This document shows positions 11,391-22,885 of a stretch of DNA of 64,000 bases, piece after piece. A program made the translations under genes and the position numbers. How positions within the stretch are numbered: position 1 is the stretch's first letter; every line of letters begins with the position of its first letter. Origin of the DNA: Dermatemys mawii (taxonomy: Eukaryota > Chordata > Testudines > Dermatemydidae); contig ML677385.1 of assembly GCA_007922305.1 (NCBI GenBank), positions 8,890,300-8,954,299 on the forward strand, written 5' to 3'. The notes below the pieces were generated by a model that had not been told where the DNA came from, did no database searches, and was given only the letters and a program-made list of their open reading frames with translations.

Positions 11391-14300
11391 GATCACTCAT
11401 CACAATCACCATTCTAGTAGCACATTTGGTAGATTCCCTACATCTCTTACCCTGTCACCATATAGTTTTGATTTTTGTATAGAACAAACTTTCCCCCCTA
11501 TTTACTCAGTCTCAGACATGTATCTGCTGAGGAGAATAAACTATGCAGGCAAATCAGTTCCCCTTTCAGACAAGCCTGGAAGCAGTCACCTGTAAGCCCC
11601 ATTTATGAGTCAGAGAGATAGAGGTCATTGCTGAGATGAATCATCCTTGCAGTTGGGCTTCCATTTTCTACTAATTCAAATGACGCCATAAGTATGGCTA
11701 TGGATGCTAACTTTTGTGATGTGGTATGGTAGAATCATAGAGTAAAATTTGGTGGAGTAAATCAAATTTACCCTGACTGGATAATTAGTCAACAAAACCA
11801 TTAACAACCAGTGTTGATGACACTCCAACCCCTCCAATGGTCATATCTAGGATGTGTGGTGGTCCAGAACAACCTAAATTGTTTTAAATCCTGGAGACTT
11901 AAAAGGTCAGCTCTCACTCCGGGTGGTACCATAACAATCATAATCGGATGAGGCACTCAGGTAACCACTTCCTAGTCCAGCTGGGACAGCCTCTTTTGGG
12001 GGAAGTTATGATATATTCTGAATTTGCTTTCTTGCTGCTGCTCCACCGGAGCCCAAATGAGTTGCCCTTCGGATCACCCTGCTCCACCGGAGCCCAAATG
12101 AATTGCTCTTCGGATCATTCTGCAAATCATCTTTTTTTTCCCTCACCACAGAAATTTTTCAAGGGAAGTGGATTGAGCAGGTTGATTTGATTGATGGAAA
12201 AGTCCTAAACAGAGTGGGGTAGGGAACATTTTGGGTATCATTACTCCTATTTTCCAAGAGCTTAATAAAAAAGCATATTTTCATTTTACATTGGTTTGCT
12301 ACATCTTCAAATACAGTGAAGGCTGATCTAAATGTCTCTGCTGGATTAAACTAATCACTTAAAGCCAATGTTTGTTGTTAGAATAAAACTATTCAGAGAA
12401 ACAATATTCTTCTTGGAAGGCTTCAAAAAGATTGCTAGCTTTTAAAGTTTGATAACAAGTGAGAGGCACATTCCCTGACTGAAAGGGACAGATACCTGTT
12501 CTGGTCACTTGTTCCAACCAACCAGAGCTCTTGTATTTGAATTAGGTGTCATCAGCAGACACTCAGTTCTGCACCAGTTTCATCCACTGCACAGTGAAGC
12601 TACTCTCTTTTCCCCCTGATGTCTGGCTAAGAATATTTGATTACAAGTGCCACTCTCCACCAGATGTTGGAACATGAGAATTATGCCATGGGACTCACAA
12701 TGCTAACGAAGAGCTCAGTGGCATCAGATTCCTGCTGGCACTACAGACCAGTCTAAATACTGTAGTGCTGCTAGGGGTTTCATGCATACAACAAACAGGA
12801 AAAATGACAGAATAGAACCTACATGAGAACTGCTGGTACCTCAATGCTTCTGTCTGAGAGGAATTTCCATATCTACAAGATGATACGTTGACTGCTGGAT
12901 TTGCTGGTTGTCAGAATTTCTATTTTCAACAATGCATATATTTTCCAACTATAGAATGTCCTGATTTTATGGGAAGGGAGGCAATAGGTTAAAAATAAAG
13001 TTGTCAAATGGAGGGCTATATGTAAATAAGCGAAGAAGAATGCTTATTGTCTTCACTTTCTGTTTTCTCATTCATTTTTTTTTAAAAAAAATATATAATG
13101 TAGATCTATTAAACTTTTGGGTGTTACAGAAGTTTAAGCATCTATGAATGTGTGCAATTTGTAATGGAATATGCAGGCTATGTTAGTGCATACATAGAGG
13201 CAGAGTTTTATTTATGGAGACCATAATGTGCTGTAGCTTACTGGAGTATGCAGAATGAACTGCTGTAATAATAATGACATAATAAATTTCTAAATTGCTA
13301 CTAGGGAGTAATGTCTGGGGAGGCTGGTAGCAAAGATACAAGCATTTTCCTGTAATTGGTCTACAGTCAGATAAGTCTTTCTCTTTTGTGATCAGTGGAC
13401 AGAAAATCAACTCAAACACCCCTAAGCCTCTGATTCTGGTTACATGTTGGGTTTTTTGGTGCTAATAAACTGAGAAATGGTAACTACACATGGAATGCTA
13501 TTAATTACATGCACTTCAGCAATGAAATTGTCTTTAGCTCAGTCATTGTCTCTTTAGCCTTCTCCAGGCATTCTTCCTGTTGGGAAACTGGGTCTGAGAC
13601 CTGAAACCAGGGTAGCCTTAGCTTGTGTAGATACAAGCTATCATATAAAAAGAGAGGTTAGCAGCAACCTGTGAAAGACTTTGTTACTTTTTTTCTCCTT
13701 AATGCCATCACTCATGGTAATATGGACACCATACTGGATTTCTAGGTATTCACATAAAGCATGTGCTACTGCCAATAAATAGCATTAAATTGTGTCAACA
13801 TGCTCCCTCAAAGCAATGCTAAACAGTAACCTCAAACCTATATTAACTTCCCTCTCTTTCTCCTTTTTCTTCCCCTCCCCCATTCCAATGTTTGCAATGA
13901 GAGGACCAATAGTAGTGGATAGAATTCTCTTCCTCTCTCAGTCTATTTTTCACTTCAGCCCTTTCCTCCTAGCAACCTCTTTGGGATGGGGAGAGGGGAG
14001 GCGGAGAAGAAGAGCACTGCAAATTCAGATCTGTGCTTAGGAGAGTGAGTAGGAGGGTGTCATATCTCCCTCCAAGTTTGGATGAGATGACCACCCTACA
14101 TTTGCCTGCAGTCTGTTTGGAAAATGTATGCCTGGCCAGGATCTCTCTGTATCTCTTTCCACTAGTCGGTAGCAGACATTTCTATATGAAATGGAGTCTG
14201 ATCAATAATTGTGCCATCTCCTAGCATTGCAGTAAAGCAGAATCACCCTACTGTGCTCCAGAGAACAGTATTGAAGAGTACCTTGAACTGTACCCTGAAG

Positions 14301-15464
14301 GATCAGCTGGCAAACATTTTTAGAATGTTTCTACAGTGCTGAGCCTCTAATCTGGGAGCAGCTGGCCTGTAACAGCATAGATAATGGCACAAGGTATTTA
14401 CCTTTATTTTTTAGTACCAGGGCTGGTGAGAGTGTTTTCCAGTTCACTAGCTCTCATTTATTCACGTGTTCTGTACCAAGTACCATAGTGTCTTAAATAT
14501 CTAATTTACAGCACAAGCTGGGCTTTTTGCTTTTCATAGTTACACTATTGCAAGAATTGATCAGGCAAGTCAGAAATTGTCAGGAAAAACTAAAAGCTAA
14601 AAAATTAATCCAACAATAACTGCTACACATTATTCACTATGTGCCAAACATGATCAGTTGGTCTACTGGCTGCTATAATATCCTAGATTTGCACGACTCC
14701 ACAGTTTTTGCAACAGGGGGCAAACTACAAGGGATGCACACAATTTATGTGCTTTGGCAAGACTAATGAACTCTGAAGTTTCTGCATTCTTAAATTCTTT
14801 AAACATCAAAAGGAATAGTGAGTCTTGTGTATCAGCCTCAGCAAGAAAAATGCTCCTGCCCCAATTCTTTTACTTTCTCTCTCCACTGCTGGCATTACCA
14901 CTGGTCTCTTTTTTGGGTGCTTCTCCACTGCACATAAGGCAAAATGTTAATCTCAACAAAGTCTAAGTTTTGTTATTGACTTCAGATGAACAAGAATTTG
15001 GCCCAAGCAGCCTCGTAAATTGGTTTTCTGTTTCATAGTATCAAAAGTTTGCGGTCTGATATTGAAGCTAAAAGGCAATTAGGACGAATGGCTGGCCAGG
15101 AGATGGCTCAATTAGCAAATGATAGCTAGTTCCCTAGATGTATCAAGGAGGCTAGAAGAGAATTTTCAGAGAAAAACAATGTACCCCACAACACAGGCTG
15201 TTGTGGTGGGTTAGGGCCAGTGGCTTGTATCTAAGGATTCAGTGGATGAAATAGTTCCTATGTTACTTCCTCATAAAGTCGGGATGCAATAGGGGAAATT
15301 ATCTGCATTGCTGAAAGAGTGCTTCATTAGACTCCTTTTTCCACTCACTAGCCCTGAATGTATCACTTAATTTTTTGTGTTTAATTTCAACTTAATTTAA
15401 TAAAACTATTTTAACTGATTCTGTCTTCTTGACTTTTGGAAAGGCTTTGAAATATATTTGTTTG
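11391..15464. other. non-coding DNA, no gene recognised
   Basis: Short random frames only. A 41-bp tandem duplication (12038-12119) and a pyrimidine-rich tract (about 13840-13880) stand out. No LINE, LTR or DNA transposon motif could be named. Confidence 0.55.
12038..12119. repeat. tandem duplication of a 41-bp unit
   Basis: Two adjacent copies starting ctgctccaccggagcccaaa (12038 and 12079), each ending cttcggatca plus two or three bases. The copies differ at only a few positions, all transitions by eye, so the duplication is fairly recent. No longer array and no known satellite. Confidence 0.85.
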
Positions 15465-15575
15465 TATTATAGTAGCAGACAGAGACTCCAACTGAGATTA
15501 GGGCCTTATTGTGTTTGAGTACAAGGTGGTCATGGTCTGAAAGAGCTTACAGTCTAACTAGATAAGACAGAAAAA
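15465..15575 (-). repeat. MIR/CORE-SINE tail with L2-like 3' end, antisense
   Basis: Contains actgagattagggccttattgtgtt and gaaagagcttacagtctaac. Its reverse complement matches the same tail seen on the plus strand at 60040-60140 (gtacagtactttgcacaatggggca). MIR-type SINEs carry an L2-like tail for retrotransposition. The copy is old. Confidence 0.5.
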
Positions 15576-15956
15576 GGATCGGGGGAGGGAAGTATAACAC
15601 AAAGAGTTATGGAGTGCAAGTGCTATGCTAATTGAGTGAGGGTTTGTGTATTTAATTGTTTTTATAATTGGTCAAGAGTAGTAGAGATGAGAAGACAGAA
15701 AATAATTAGTTGAAAGGAAAAACACAGGATGGGAGGAAAGGGGATGATGGAATGGAACGAAGGGAATTGGAAGGGCCAACATGAAGTAACTGAGGGAAAG
15801 GTTAGAGCAAGCAATCAAGTAGCAGGAATAAAGACTGTTCTATCTTCAATGATGATCACTGCCTAAAAGGCTTCTGCAGCTGTTCCTACTGGCTTGAGTC
15901 TTCAGCTGGCTCCATTCAAAATAAAACCCCAGCTAACCACATAAGTGGTACCAGAT

Positions 15957-16222
15957 GAAAGAACAAGAAGTAATGGTCTCAAGTTATAGCAGGGAAGGTT
16001 TAGGTTGGGTATTAGAAAAAAACTTTTTCACTAGAAGGGTGGTGAAGCACTGGAATGGGTTACTTAGGGAGGTGGTGGAATCTCCTTCCTTAGAGGTTTC
16101 TAAGGTCAGGCTTGACAAAGCCCTGGTTGGGATGATTTAGTTGGGGATTGGTCCTGCTTTGGGCAGGGGATTGGACTAGATGACCTCCTGAGATCCCTTC
16201 AAACCCTGATATTCTATGATAA
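15957..16222 (+). mobile_element. CR1 LINE 3' end
   Basis: Typical 5'-truncated CR1. It has agggtggtgaagcactggaa, gaggtggtggaatctccttc, then the conserved 3' UTR ggattggtcctgctttgggc and ggactagatgacctcctgag, and ends in tgatattctatgat, the CR1 terminal repeat. It is little diverged. A 61-codon open frame (15955-16140) is the C-terminal tail of ORF2 and not a gene of its own. A second, inverted CR1 end lies 400 bp away at 16635. Confidence 0.93.
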
Positions 16223-16634
16223 ATGATTGCTGATGCTTAACTATAGGAATTTCTCTCACACATTTTAGAGTGCCAAGAGTTCTAAGCAGTCTTCAGACAT
16301 AATCTAAGCCAGGGAACCTGTTTGTGGTGGAAACAAATTTTGAACCTTTAATGATTCCCCTAACTGGAAAGGACACACATTGCTATAGTGGTACAAGCAA
16401 AGTGATTCAATAACCAGCAAACATTTTTAGATGTTGTTAAAATTATGTTAGGTCTTTTGTTGTATTTTTATTATTTGTTATTTCTGTAGCACCTGGGTGC
16501 TTTACAGATAGGCAACACTCTAGTAAATTTTTCAAGAATGCCTAAGTTCCATTTTCAAAAATGACTCTGCCATATCTACACTACAAAATTATATCACCCT
16601 AAGTTACTCGGCATACAGCTACCACAATTATTAT

Positions 16635-16735
16635 CATGGAATAGAATATTAGGGTTGGAAGATTCCTCAGGAGATCATCTAGTCCAACCCTCTGCTCAAA
16701 GTAGGACCAATCCCCAACTAAGACATCCCAAGCTT
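16635..16735 (-). mobile_element. CR1 LINE 3' end, inverted, nested in Harbinger left arm
   Basis: Begins atcatggaatagaatattag and continues with catctagtccaaccctctgc and aggaccaatccccaactaag: the reverse complement of the CR1 3' UTR also present at 16130-16222. Severely 5'-truncated (about 100 bp). No target duplication was found. Confidence 0.88.
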
Positions 16736-16746
16736 GTGCGTGTCCA

Positions 16747-17003
16747 CACTACGCTCCTTGTCAAGAATCAGAGGGGTAGCCGTGTTAGGCTGGAATTGCA
16801 GAAGTGACAAAGAGTCCTGCGGCACCTTAAAGACTAACTAAAATTTTTTTTAGAGCATAAGCTTTTGTGGACTAATGCCCACTTCATCGGATGCATGCAT
16901 GTATCCGACGAAGTGGGTATTAGCCCACGAAAGCTTATGCTCTAAAAAAATTTTTAGTTAGTCTTTAAGGTGCCACAGGACTCTTTGTCACTACGCTCCT
17001 TGT
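16747..17003. mobile_element. inverted dimer of a SINE-like repeat flanked by a 15-bp target-site duplication
   Basis: cactacgctccttgt occurs exactly at 16747-16761 and again at 16989-17003. Between them is an inverted repeat whose arms (about 95 bp each) meet at gcatgcatgcatg near 16891-16905. The left arm carries cttaaagactaactaaaatt and the right arm aatttttagttagtctttaa. The left arm extends outward by about 40 bp (gaggggtagccgtgttaggc), which the right arm lacks. The unit is a very common turtle repeat. A 15-bp duplication is characteristic of target-primed reverse transcription rather than of cut-and-paste transposons. Confidence 0.85.
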
Positions 17004-17539
17004 GTCAGCCACGGTGCACGTGCTCACTAAGAGATGAAGAAAGCAGTGCAATGTGAGTAGTTATCCCACTGTGAAATTTTGCCACCATCTAGGGTGTTTT
17101 GAGATGGGTTTTCAGTGCTTCATGAGGCTGAAATGAGTTGCGCAGCAGTGAGTGGGAGCATGAACTCAACTTCCCATAATGCAGTGTTCTCCATCCCATA
17201 ATTTCATTTGTATCCCATAATGTTTCATGTCTCTTTTCAAAATCACTCATCCATCCCACATGTCCCTTCTCATTGTCCGTCATCTGTGACAGATGCATAG
17301 AACATGCATTGCTCTGCACCATTCTGATGAGCGTTGTAAGGATGAGCCACCTGATCCTGTGCTATTTGCAGAGCTGCCAGAGGAGCTTTGGGAAATAAGA
17401 TCATTCCTTGGAAGCTAGATTGCTGTGGGACATAGAAACAATTCAAGTTTGTCTGTGGCACTCACAGAGCAGCTTCAGTTCTCAGTTCTGGGCTCGAGAA
17501 ATAAGCACTGACTGGTGGGATCACACTCTTATGTAGGTT

Positions 17540-18425
17540 TGGGATGACAAGCAGCGGCTGCAGAACTTTCGAATGTGCAAGGCCACATTCCTGGATCTGT
17601 GTGCAACGCTGGCTCAAGCTCTCTGATCAGGGACATCAACAATAGAGCTGCATCGATAGTGGAGAAGCAAGTAATGATCGCACTGTGGAACCTTGCAATG
17701 TCAGATTGCTACCGTCAGTCAGGAATCAATTTGGGATTGGGAAATCCACCGCAAGGGCTATTGTGATGCAAGTATGGAAGGCCATTAATTGCCTCCTGCT
17801 ACAAAGAACTGTGACTCTAGGCAATGTGGGGGACATAGTGGATTTTGAACTACCCAAACTGTGGTGGGGCAATAGATGGCATGCGTATCCCCATTTTGGC
17901 ACCAGACCACTTTGCTATGGAGTACATCAACAGAAAAGAGTAATTTTCTGTGGTCATACAAGTGCTGGTGGATCACCACGGACATTTTATTGATATCATT
18001 GTGGCTGGCCAGGGAAGGTGTGTGACACACGTTTAAGAACACTGGACTATTCAGAAAGCTCCAGACAGGGGCTTTCTTTTTCAACCGGTGGATTACTATT
18101 GTGGATGTTGAAATGCCAGTAGTGATCCTGGGAGACCCAGCCTACCCCTTACTCCCATGGCTCATGAAGCCATACCCTGGCCACTCAACAGAATCCAGGA
18201 GCACCTCAACTACAGGCTGAATAGATGCAGAATGACAGCTGACTGTGCCTTTGGTTGTTTGAAAGGATGCTGGCATTGTCTACTCACTAGGATGGACCTC
18301 AGGGAAAAAATATTCCAATGGTTATAGCTGCCTGCTGCATCCTGCATAATATCCATGAAGCAAAGGGGGGATGTTTCCACCAGGATGGTGGATGGAGGTG
18401 GAGGAGCTGTCAGCTGATTTTGATA
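17540..18425 (+). pseudogene. Harbinger transposase pseudogene
   Basis: DDE nuclease that would excise and insert the Harbinger element. Pieces are spread over all three frames. WDDKQRLQNFRMCKATFLDL (about 17547) is the N-terminal helical region, and NQFGIGKSTARAIVMQVWKA (about 17725) the helix-turn-helix-like part. NCGGAIDGMRIPILAP (about 17860) carries the first catalytic Asp. ILGDPAYPLLPWLMKP (about 18127) carries the second. RMTADCAFGCLKGCW (about 18229) is the site of the third acidic residue, where the family has Glu and this copy has Asp. A late segment reads VIAACCILHNIHEAKG (about 18320). Many frameshifts and stops make it non-functional. Several 60-102 codon frames in this interval are fragments of it. 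Confidence 0.85.
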
Positions 18426-18739
18426 GCCAGATATTGGAGCTATAAGAAGAGCTTAGTGTGGAGTTACACGGCTCAGGGAGGCTTCAAAAGACCATTTTAT
18501 TAGAGAGCCAGAGCACTGTAGTGTGTTCTACCTGGCCCTCTTTCTTCAGTCTTACACAAATCTTTTGTGTGCTGTGTGTGCAGTAATATCACATTGCCAA
18601 TGCACCTCTTAATACGGTCTGTGAATGTCAGCACTACCCAGCATATATTGTGAACTAATAAAGATGAATTATTGTTCCAAAAACAGATTTTTATTCCATA
18701 ACAGTGCAAATAGAAAAGCTTTTTTAACACAAAACTTAA

Positions 18740-19125
18740 GAAACTAAGGGGAAAGAACAGTCATTTCTATTTCAGATACACATACATCAACTGTGTCTTT
18801 CCTGGGTCAGTGTATGTTGTTGACTAATGTTCCTTGGAGTGGAGAGCCAGGGTAGTGCAGAGTCTCCTGATTCCACACTCAGTGTTGAGGGGGGTGTAGG
18901 AAGGTTCCCAAAGTGCAGTTCTCTATAGGATGCAAAGGGAGGTGAACATGGGATTGTTGAACCTGAAAGTCCACCAGAGTCTGCAGCATGTCTGTTTGCT
19001 GTCTGAGAAGCACTAGCATCTCCTGCTGAATGATCTGCTCGTAAATGGTCCTGTTTCTACGGCTGGATCAGAGCTATGCCTGCATAGCCTCTTCTCCCCA
19101 GAGACCCAGGATATCCACCACCGCC
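18740..19125 (-). pseudogene. probable Harbinger Myb/SANT-like accessory protein remnant
   Basis: Reading the minus strand from 19122, VVDILGLWGEEAMQA then SSRRNRTIYEQI resembles the start of the SANT-type DNA-binding domain of the second Harbinger protein, which helps bring the transposase to the ends. It then jumps directly to QEMLVLLRQQTDMLQTL, which looks like the C-terminal leucine-rich tail of the same protein. The middle of the domain is therefore missing, either by deletion or by my misreading of frames. Stops interrupt it. The convergent placement opposite the transposase supports the call. Confidence 0.45.
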
Positions 19126-19630
19126 AGCAGAAGCATTCCTGCATCTACAGGAACTAGGGGCGTGGGGGATGCTGCAGAACCCCCTGGCTTGAAGTGCTTT
19201 CCATTATACACAGCATTTACAGTTTGGTTCAATGGCTCTCAGCATCCACACGATAAAAGTTGTTCCAGAACCCCTGCACTCCTGTCTAGTCCAGGCATGA
19301 GTACGTCTGCCGTGTGCAGCCAACATAGTCAGCTGGGCAGTGGCTAGGTGAGCTCTCCACTCTGGGAAACCAGGAAATGAAATTCTAAAATTTCTCAGGA
19401 CTTTAAAGAGGAAGGGAGTGGGTGGCGGTAGGCAGAAGAGTTCACAGTGGTAACCAGAGTGGTCAGGATGTGACACTGTGGGACAACACCTGGAGGCCAC
19501 TAACAGTCCATGTAAATAACACAGTGGCTACACTGACACTGTGCTGACCGAACTACCCTTACCTTCACTCTATGCTGCTCGGGGAGGTGGTGTTATTATG
19601 GTGGTGTAATGGGGCAGTGATGTCAGCAGG

Positions 19631-19878
19631 CAGGGGTGGCTCCAGGCACCAGCGTGACAAGTGAGTGCCTGGGGCGACCAGCAGCGGAGGGTGGCCTGAG
19701 GGTCACTTTCAGGGCAGCAGTCAGACAGCCCTCGGCGGCATGTCGGTCCAGCAGATTTGGTGGCATTTCGGTGGCAGGTTACCCGAAGCCAAGGGACTGG
19801 TGGACCTCCTGCAGAAATGCCACCGAAGGCTGCCTGGCTGCCGCACTTGGGGCAGCAAAAATCGTAGAGCCACCCCTG
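19631..19878. mobile_element. hAT-type MITE nested in Harbinger right arm
   Basis: Perfect 12-bp terminal inverted repeat: starts caggggtggctc and ends gagccacccctg. Flanking 8-mers are tcagcagg (19623-19630) and tcagtggg (19879-19886), which agree at six of eight positions, consistent with a hAT 8-bp target duplication after decay. There is no transposase inside; 77- and 104-codon frames here are spurious. Confidence 0.8.
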
Positions 19879-19974
19879 TCAGTGGGAGTGAAATTTAAGT
19901 GCAGATGCATAAACAACCATGTCACTATAAGCTGCCCTGTGGTGACTTAACTATACAGTATAGCCTAGGCCACA

Positions 19975-20709
19975 GACTCCTAAGGGCCTGACTGAAAGTG
20001 AAATGAAAACCATTATGAAATAATGTCAGATTAACACATACTGTGACACTATTCAGTGCAGTATCAATCCTCTTCTTAACTCTCCGTTGGCATGCACAAA
20101 CAGGGAGGGGTGGCTTTCTTCTTTTCTTCTGATGTTTTTTTTCTTCATTGCAGCTGGGGAAATCAAGGTTTTTCTTCTCTCTCCCTGTCCATCCTCCACT
20201 TTCTGTTTGGAGGAATTCCAGCCATTCATCTGCTCAACACTGTCCTCACACAGTCCTGAGTATGCCAGCCTGCACAATGAATGCTTCACTGCTAGCTTCT
20301 CTAGTGCCTCTATTATAGTCCCAGATGTAGTCAGAGGATCTTAAATCAGACATATAGCAGACTCCTCGAGGGCTGCATGCAGGACCTTGAAGAGCTGTAG
20401 GTGCTTTTTAAGCCACAGACCATATATCCCTGAGCCATTGAGGAAATCTGTTGGTGTGTTTATTGCATATAACTATAAGGCTATTTAGTCTTTTGAATGA
20501 ATAGCGTGACCCTGCATTTAATGACTGAAATTATTACGATAGAGCTATTTGTGATTGTGTGTATTTTTGTTATTATATTACTGTATTCTAGGGGTGTGGA
20601 GCAGCGACCCCCTTTTGCTATTTTTGATTGTTGTGCTCATTATTTTACATAGCTGTACAGCTTTATATTTTGTCCCCTTATAACATATGTTTTCACTATA
20701 TTATTAACC
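19975..20709. other. non-coding, nothing recognised
   Basis: Overlapping 78- and 85-codon frames on opposite strands at 20053-20344 have no domain and look random. A poly-T/CT-rich stretch lies near 20115-20170. Confidence 0.5.
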
Positions 20710-21134
20710 CACGTGATCAACACCTGGAGTAGTTTAACATGGCTTTGAACTTCTCCAGAGCAAATCCCTACCTGCATTACTGGATCCTCACTCTCTTACC
20801 TGACCTGTGTGTGTTTGGGGCATATCCCACGGTACTCTGTGCTGAGATGCCTTAGGATTCTTTAGTAGTCAATTGTGCCAATTGCAGAAGAACTTGTCTT
20901 GGCCTTGGGGGGAGGGGAGGAATTTTCATAATGATTGCCTGTGCCCTTTCAGTAGGATGAGTGGGTGGGTTTCTGTCCAAATGAAACCAGAACCTAACAC
21001 ATACCCTGCAGCTGGATAGGCTAGCCGGGGCTTAAAGCATCTTCAAACCTAGGTTAAAGGTTTGTTAAAGAGATGGAGGGTGTTGGCCAAAACCAAAGAA
21101 CCTAGGTTAACTGTGCAGTGAAGACCTACCCTTA
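20710..21134. repeat. probable Harbinger-type non-autonomous element (right end)
   Basis: The right end reads aacctaggttaactgtgcagtgaagacctacccttaggg, given here in pieces: ggttaactgtgcag and tgaagacctaccctta. This is the -gtagac- type terminus of turtle Harbinger MITEs, next to a tta that could be the target duplication. The left end is not clear and no coding remains. Confidence 0.35.
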
Positions 21135-22654
21135 GGGAGAGCTGCTTTTTGTGGTTGTGTTTTATTGGAAGGTAGAAATGAGCCCAAAGCCTCCTATCCT
21201 GAACACCAGTACAGAGCTCTTCAGATAAGGCTATTATTACAAGCTTGAGTTGCCAAGGGCTTATTTTTCTTACCTTGAGGCCAAAGATGTATGTCATTTG
21301 ATTTAAGACAATGGAAAAGCAAAACAGTCTCAGCCTGTAACTGTCCATAAATAGCCTCACAAGCTGAATTCACAAAAAGTGTTCTGATTGCTTCATCTGT
21401 GCTGACCAGCCTCCGCACCCTAAAACAAACAACTGAACCCCAGCTTGGCACAGCTCATCAGCCAACCTCTAATATGGCACTTAGTGTTCAGCCACTGAAA
21501 GTAGTATTCCTGGCTGCCGAGGTCACATGCCATAGAACCTGTGCTTTAGGAACACTCTCCTAGTTGTCAGAGTTCTGGTTTTTGTTTGTTTTAACGGACT
21601 TGTAGCTTCACTTGTTGTAAAGATGAGAGAATGTGGTCTAGCCGATCTAATGACGTGCACGCATTACTTCTACCCACTTTAATGCACACTCCTACTTGTG
21701 CATGAATCCAGACAAAATGCCTGTCTTTGTGGAAAACTATCAGAATATCTCAGCTTCACTAAGCATACTAAGTATTCAGCTATCTTTTACATTTTTGTTT
21801 TGCCCGTGGGTATTGAATTTGTAAAACTTCAGCAGCAAACAGACCGTGCTTTTTCTTTTGTTTGACTGAGTAGATGAGATGTTCAGTCTCCTAACTTTCA
21901 TGCAGACTGTCTGCTTTGGTTCTGAATGTGTTTAGAGTTAAGTAGTTGTTAAAGTTCATAGATCACTGTAGCTATATAGCAAGAACCTTGCATAACTTCA
22001 GCAACAATACTACCTTTTCATTATATTTATCTTAGTGACTATGTGGGTATTTATAACTAGCTTATATTTTATAGATGCTGTGATACTTCAGTGACAGACA
22101 CTGACTATGAAGGTAAAAAGCTGTAAAGCATAGAATAGAATAGCATGTGGAAATATTTTCCAGTATATTGCAAGAAATATGTTAACATCTTAATACACCA
22201 GCAAAAATCAGTTTCTGAGTGGAACTGGTCTGTAAAGTCCTGAACAAAAGTGTACTGGAAAACTTGAGGATACATTAAAGAGATTGATTAAGAAATCAGA
22301 TTGTCAGTTTGATTGAAGGTTGTCCTCAGATCAAAATTTAGTGTGTATATATAATAAATATATGTATTACTGCAGCTTCTATTAAGCTTACATGTATCCC
22401 CCTATACGTTTAAAACATGTTTTAAATATATTCCCAATACTGTTAAATATTTCTTAAACGTGTGCAATACATTTATGCACAATGTACTATGTGTATGCAT
22501 AATAGTAACTCTTGCATTTTTCCAGCAAACCTGTTTTTCTTAATTGGAAGACTTTGCAACTGAACCTGGCTTGTATTTTTTTCTCTGCGTTTGGGGAAGT
22601 GAAACAGTATTTGTACTATACCAGGCCATGAGGAGCCAGTTTAGGCATTTTAAT
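21135..22654. other. non-coding, nothing recognised
   Basis: Opposite-strand frames at 21049-21451 (103 and 76 codons) lack any recognisable motif. The rest is AT-rich with no identifiable repeat. Confidence 0.5.
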
Positions 22655-22885
22655 AATATAACCGTTAATATCTAGCTCTTACATAGCACTTTTCACTTCT
22701 AGATCTCAAAGGGCTTTACAAAAGAAGCAGTATCGTTATCTCCATTTTAGAGAGGTGAAAACTGAGGTACAGAGTGAGGGGAAGTGGGGTGCCTCAGGAG
22801 GTCAGGAGCACAACTGGAAGTAGAAGAACCCAGGTCTTCTGAGTCCTAGCCCATACTCTGTCCAGCAGGCCACACTCTAATAATC
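22655..22885 (-). repeat. MIR (CORE-SINE), antisense
   Basis: Contains the MIR landmark series in antisense: agatctcaaagggctttaca, ttatctccattttagagagg, aaaactgaggtacagagtga, then agaacccaggtcttctgagt, the last corresponding to the tRNA-derived B-box end. Full-length or nearly so and clearly old. MIRs predate the amniote radiation. Confidence 0.85.

Larger units (their letters stand above)
16567..19974 (+). mobile_element. degraded Harbinger (PIF-like) DNA transposon with three nested insertions
   Basis: The left end reads tgccatatctacactacaaa. The reverse complement of the right end (about 19940-19974) gives ggcctaggctatactgtata, an imperfect terminal inverted repeat; both run into a t-atatcacc / taagtcacc segment. 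Between them lie a transposase remnant on the plus strand and a Myb-like remnant on the minus strand, the convergent two-gene plan of Harbinger elements. Harbinger normally makes a 3-bp TWA target duplication, which I could not confirm. Nested guests are a CR1 end (16635-16735), an inverted SINE-like dimer (16762-16988, 15-bp duplication) and a hAT MITE (19631-19878). Confidence 0.65.
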
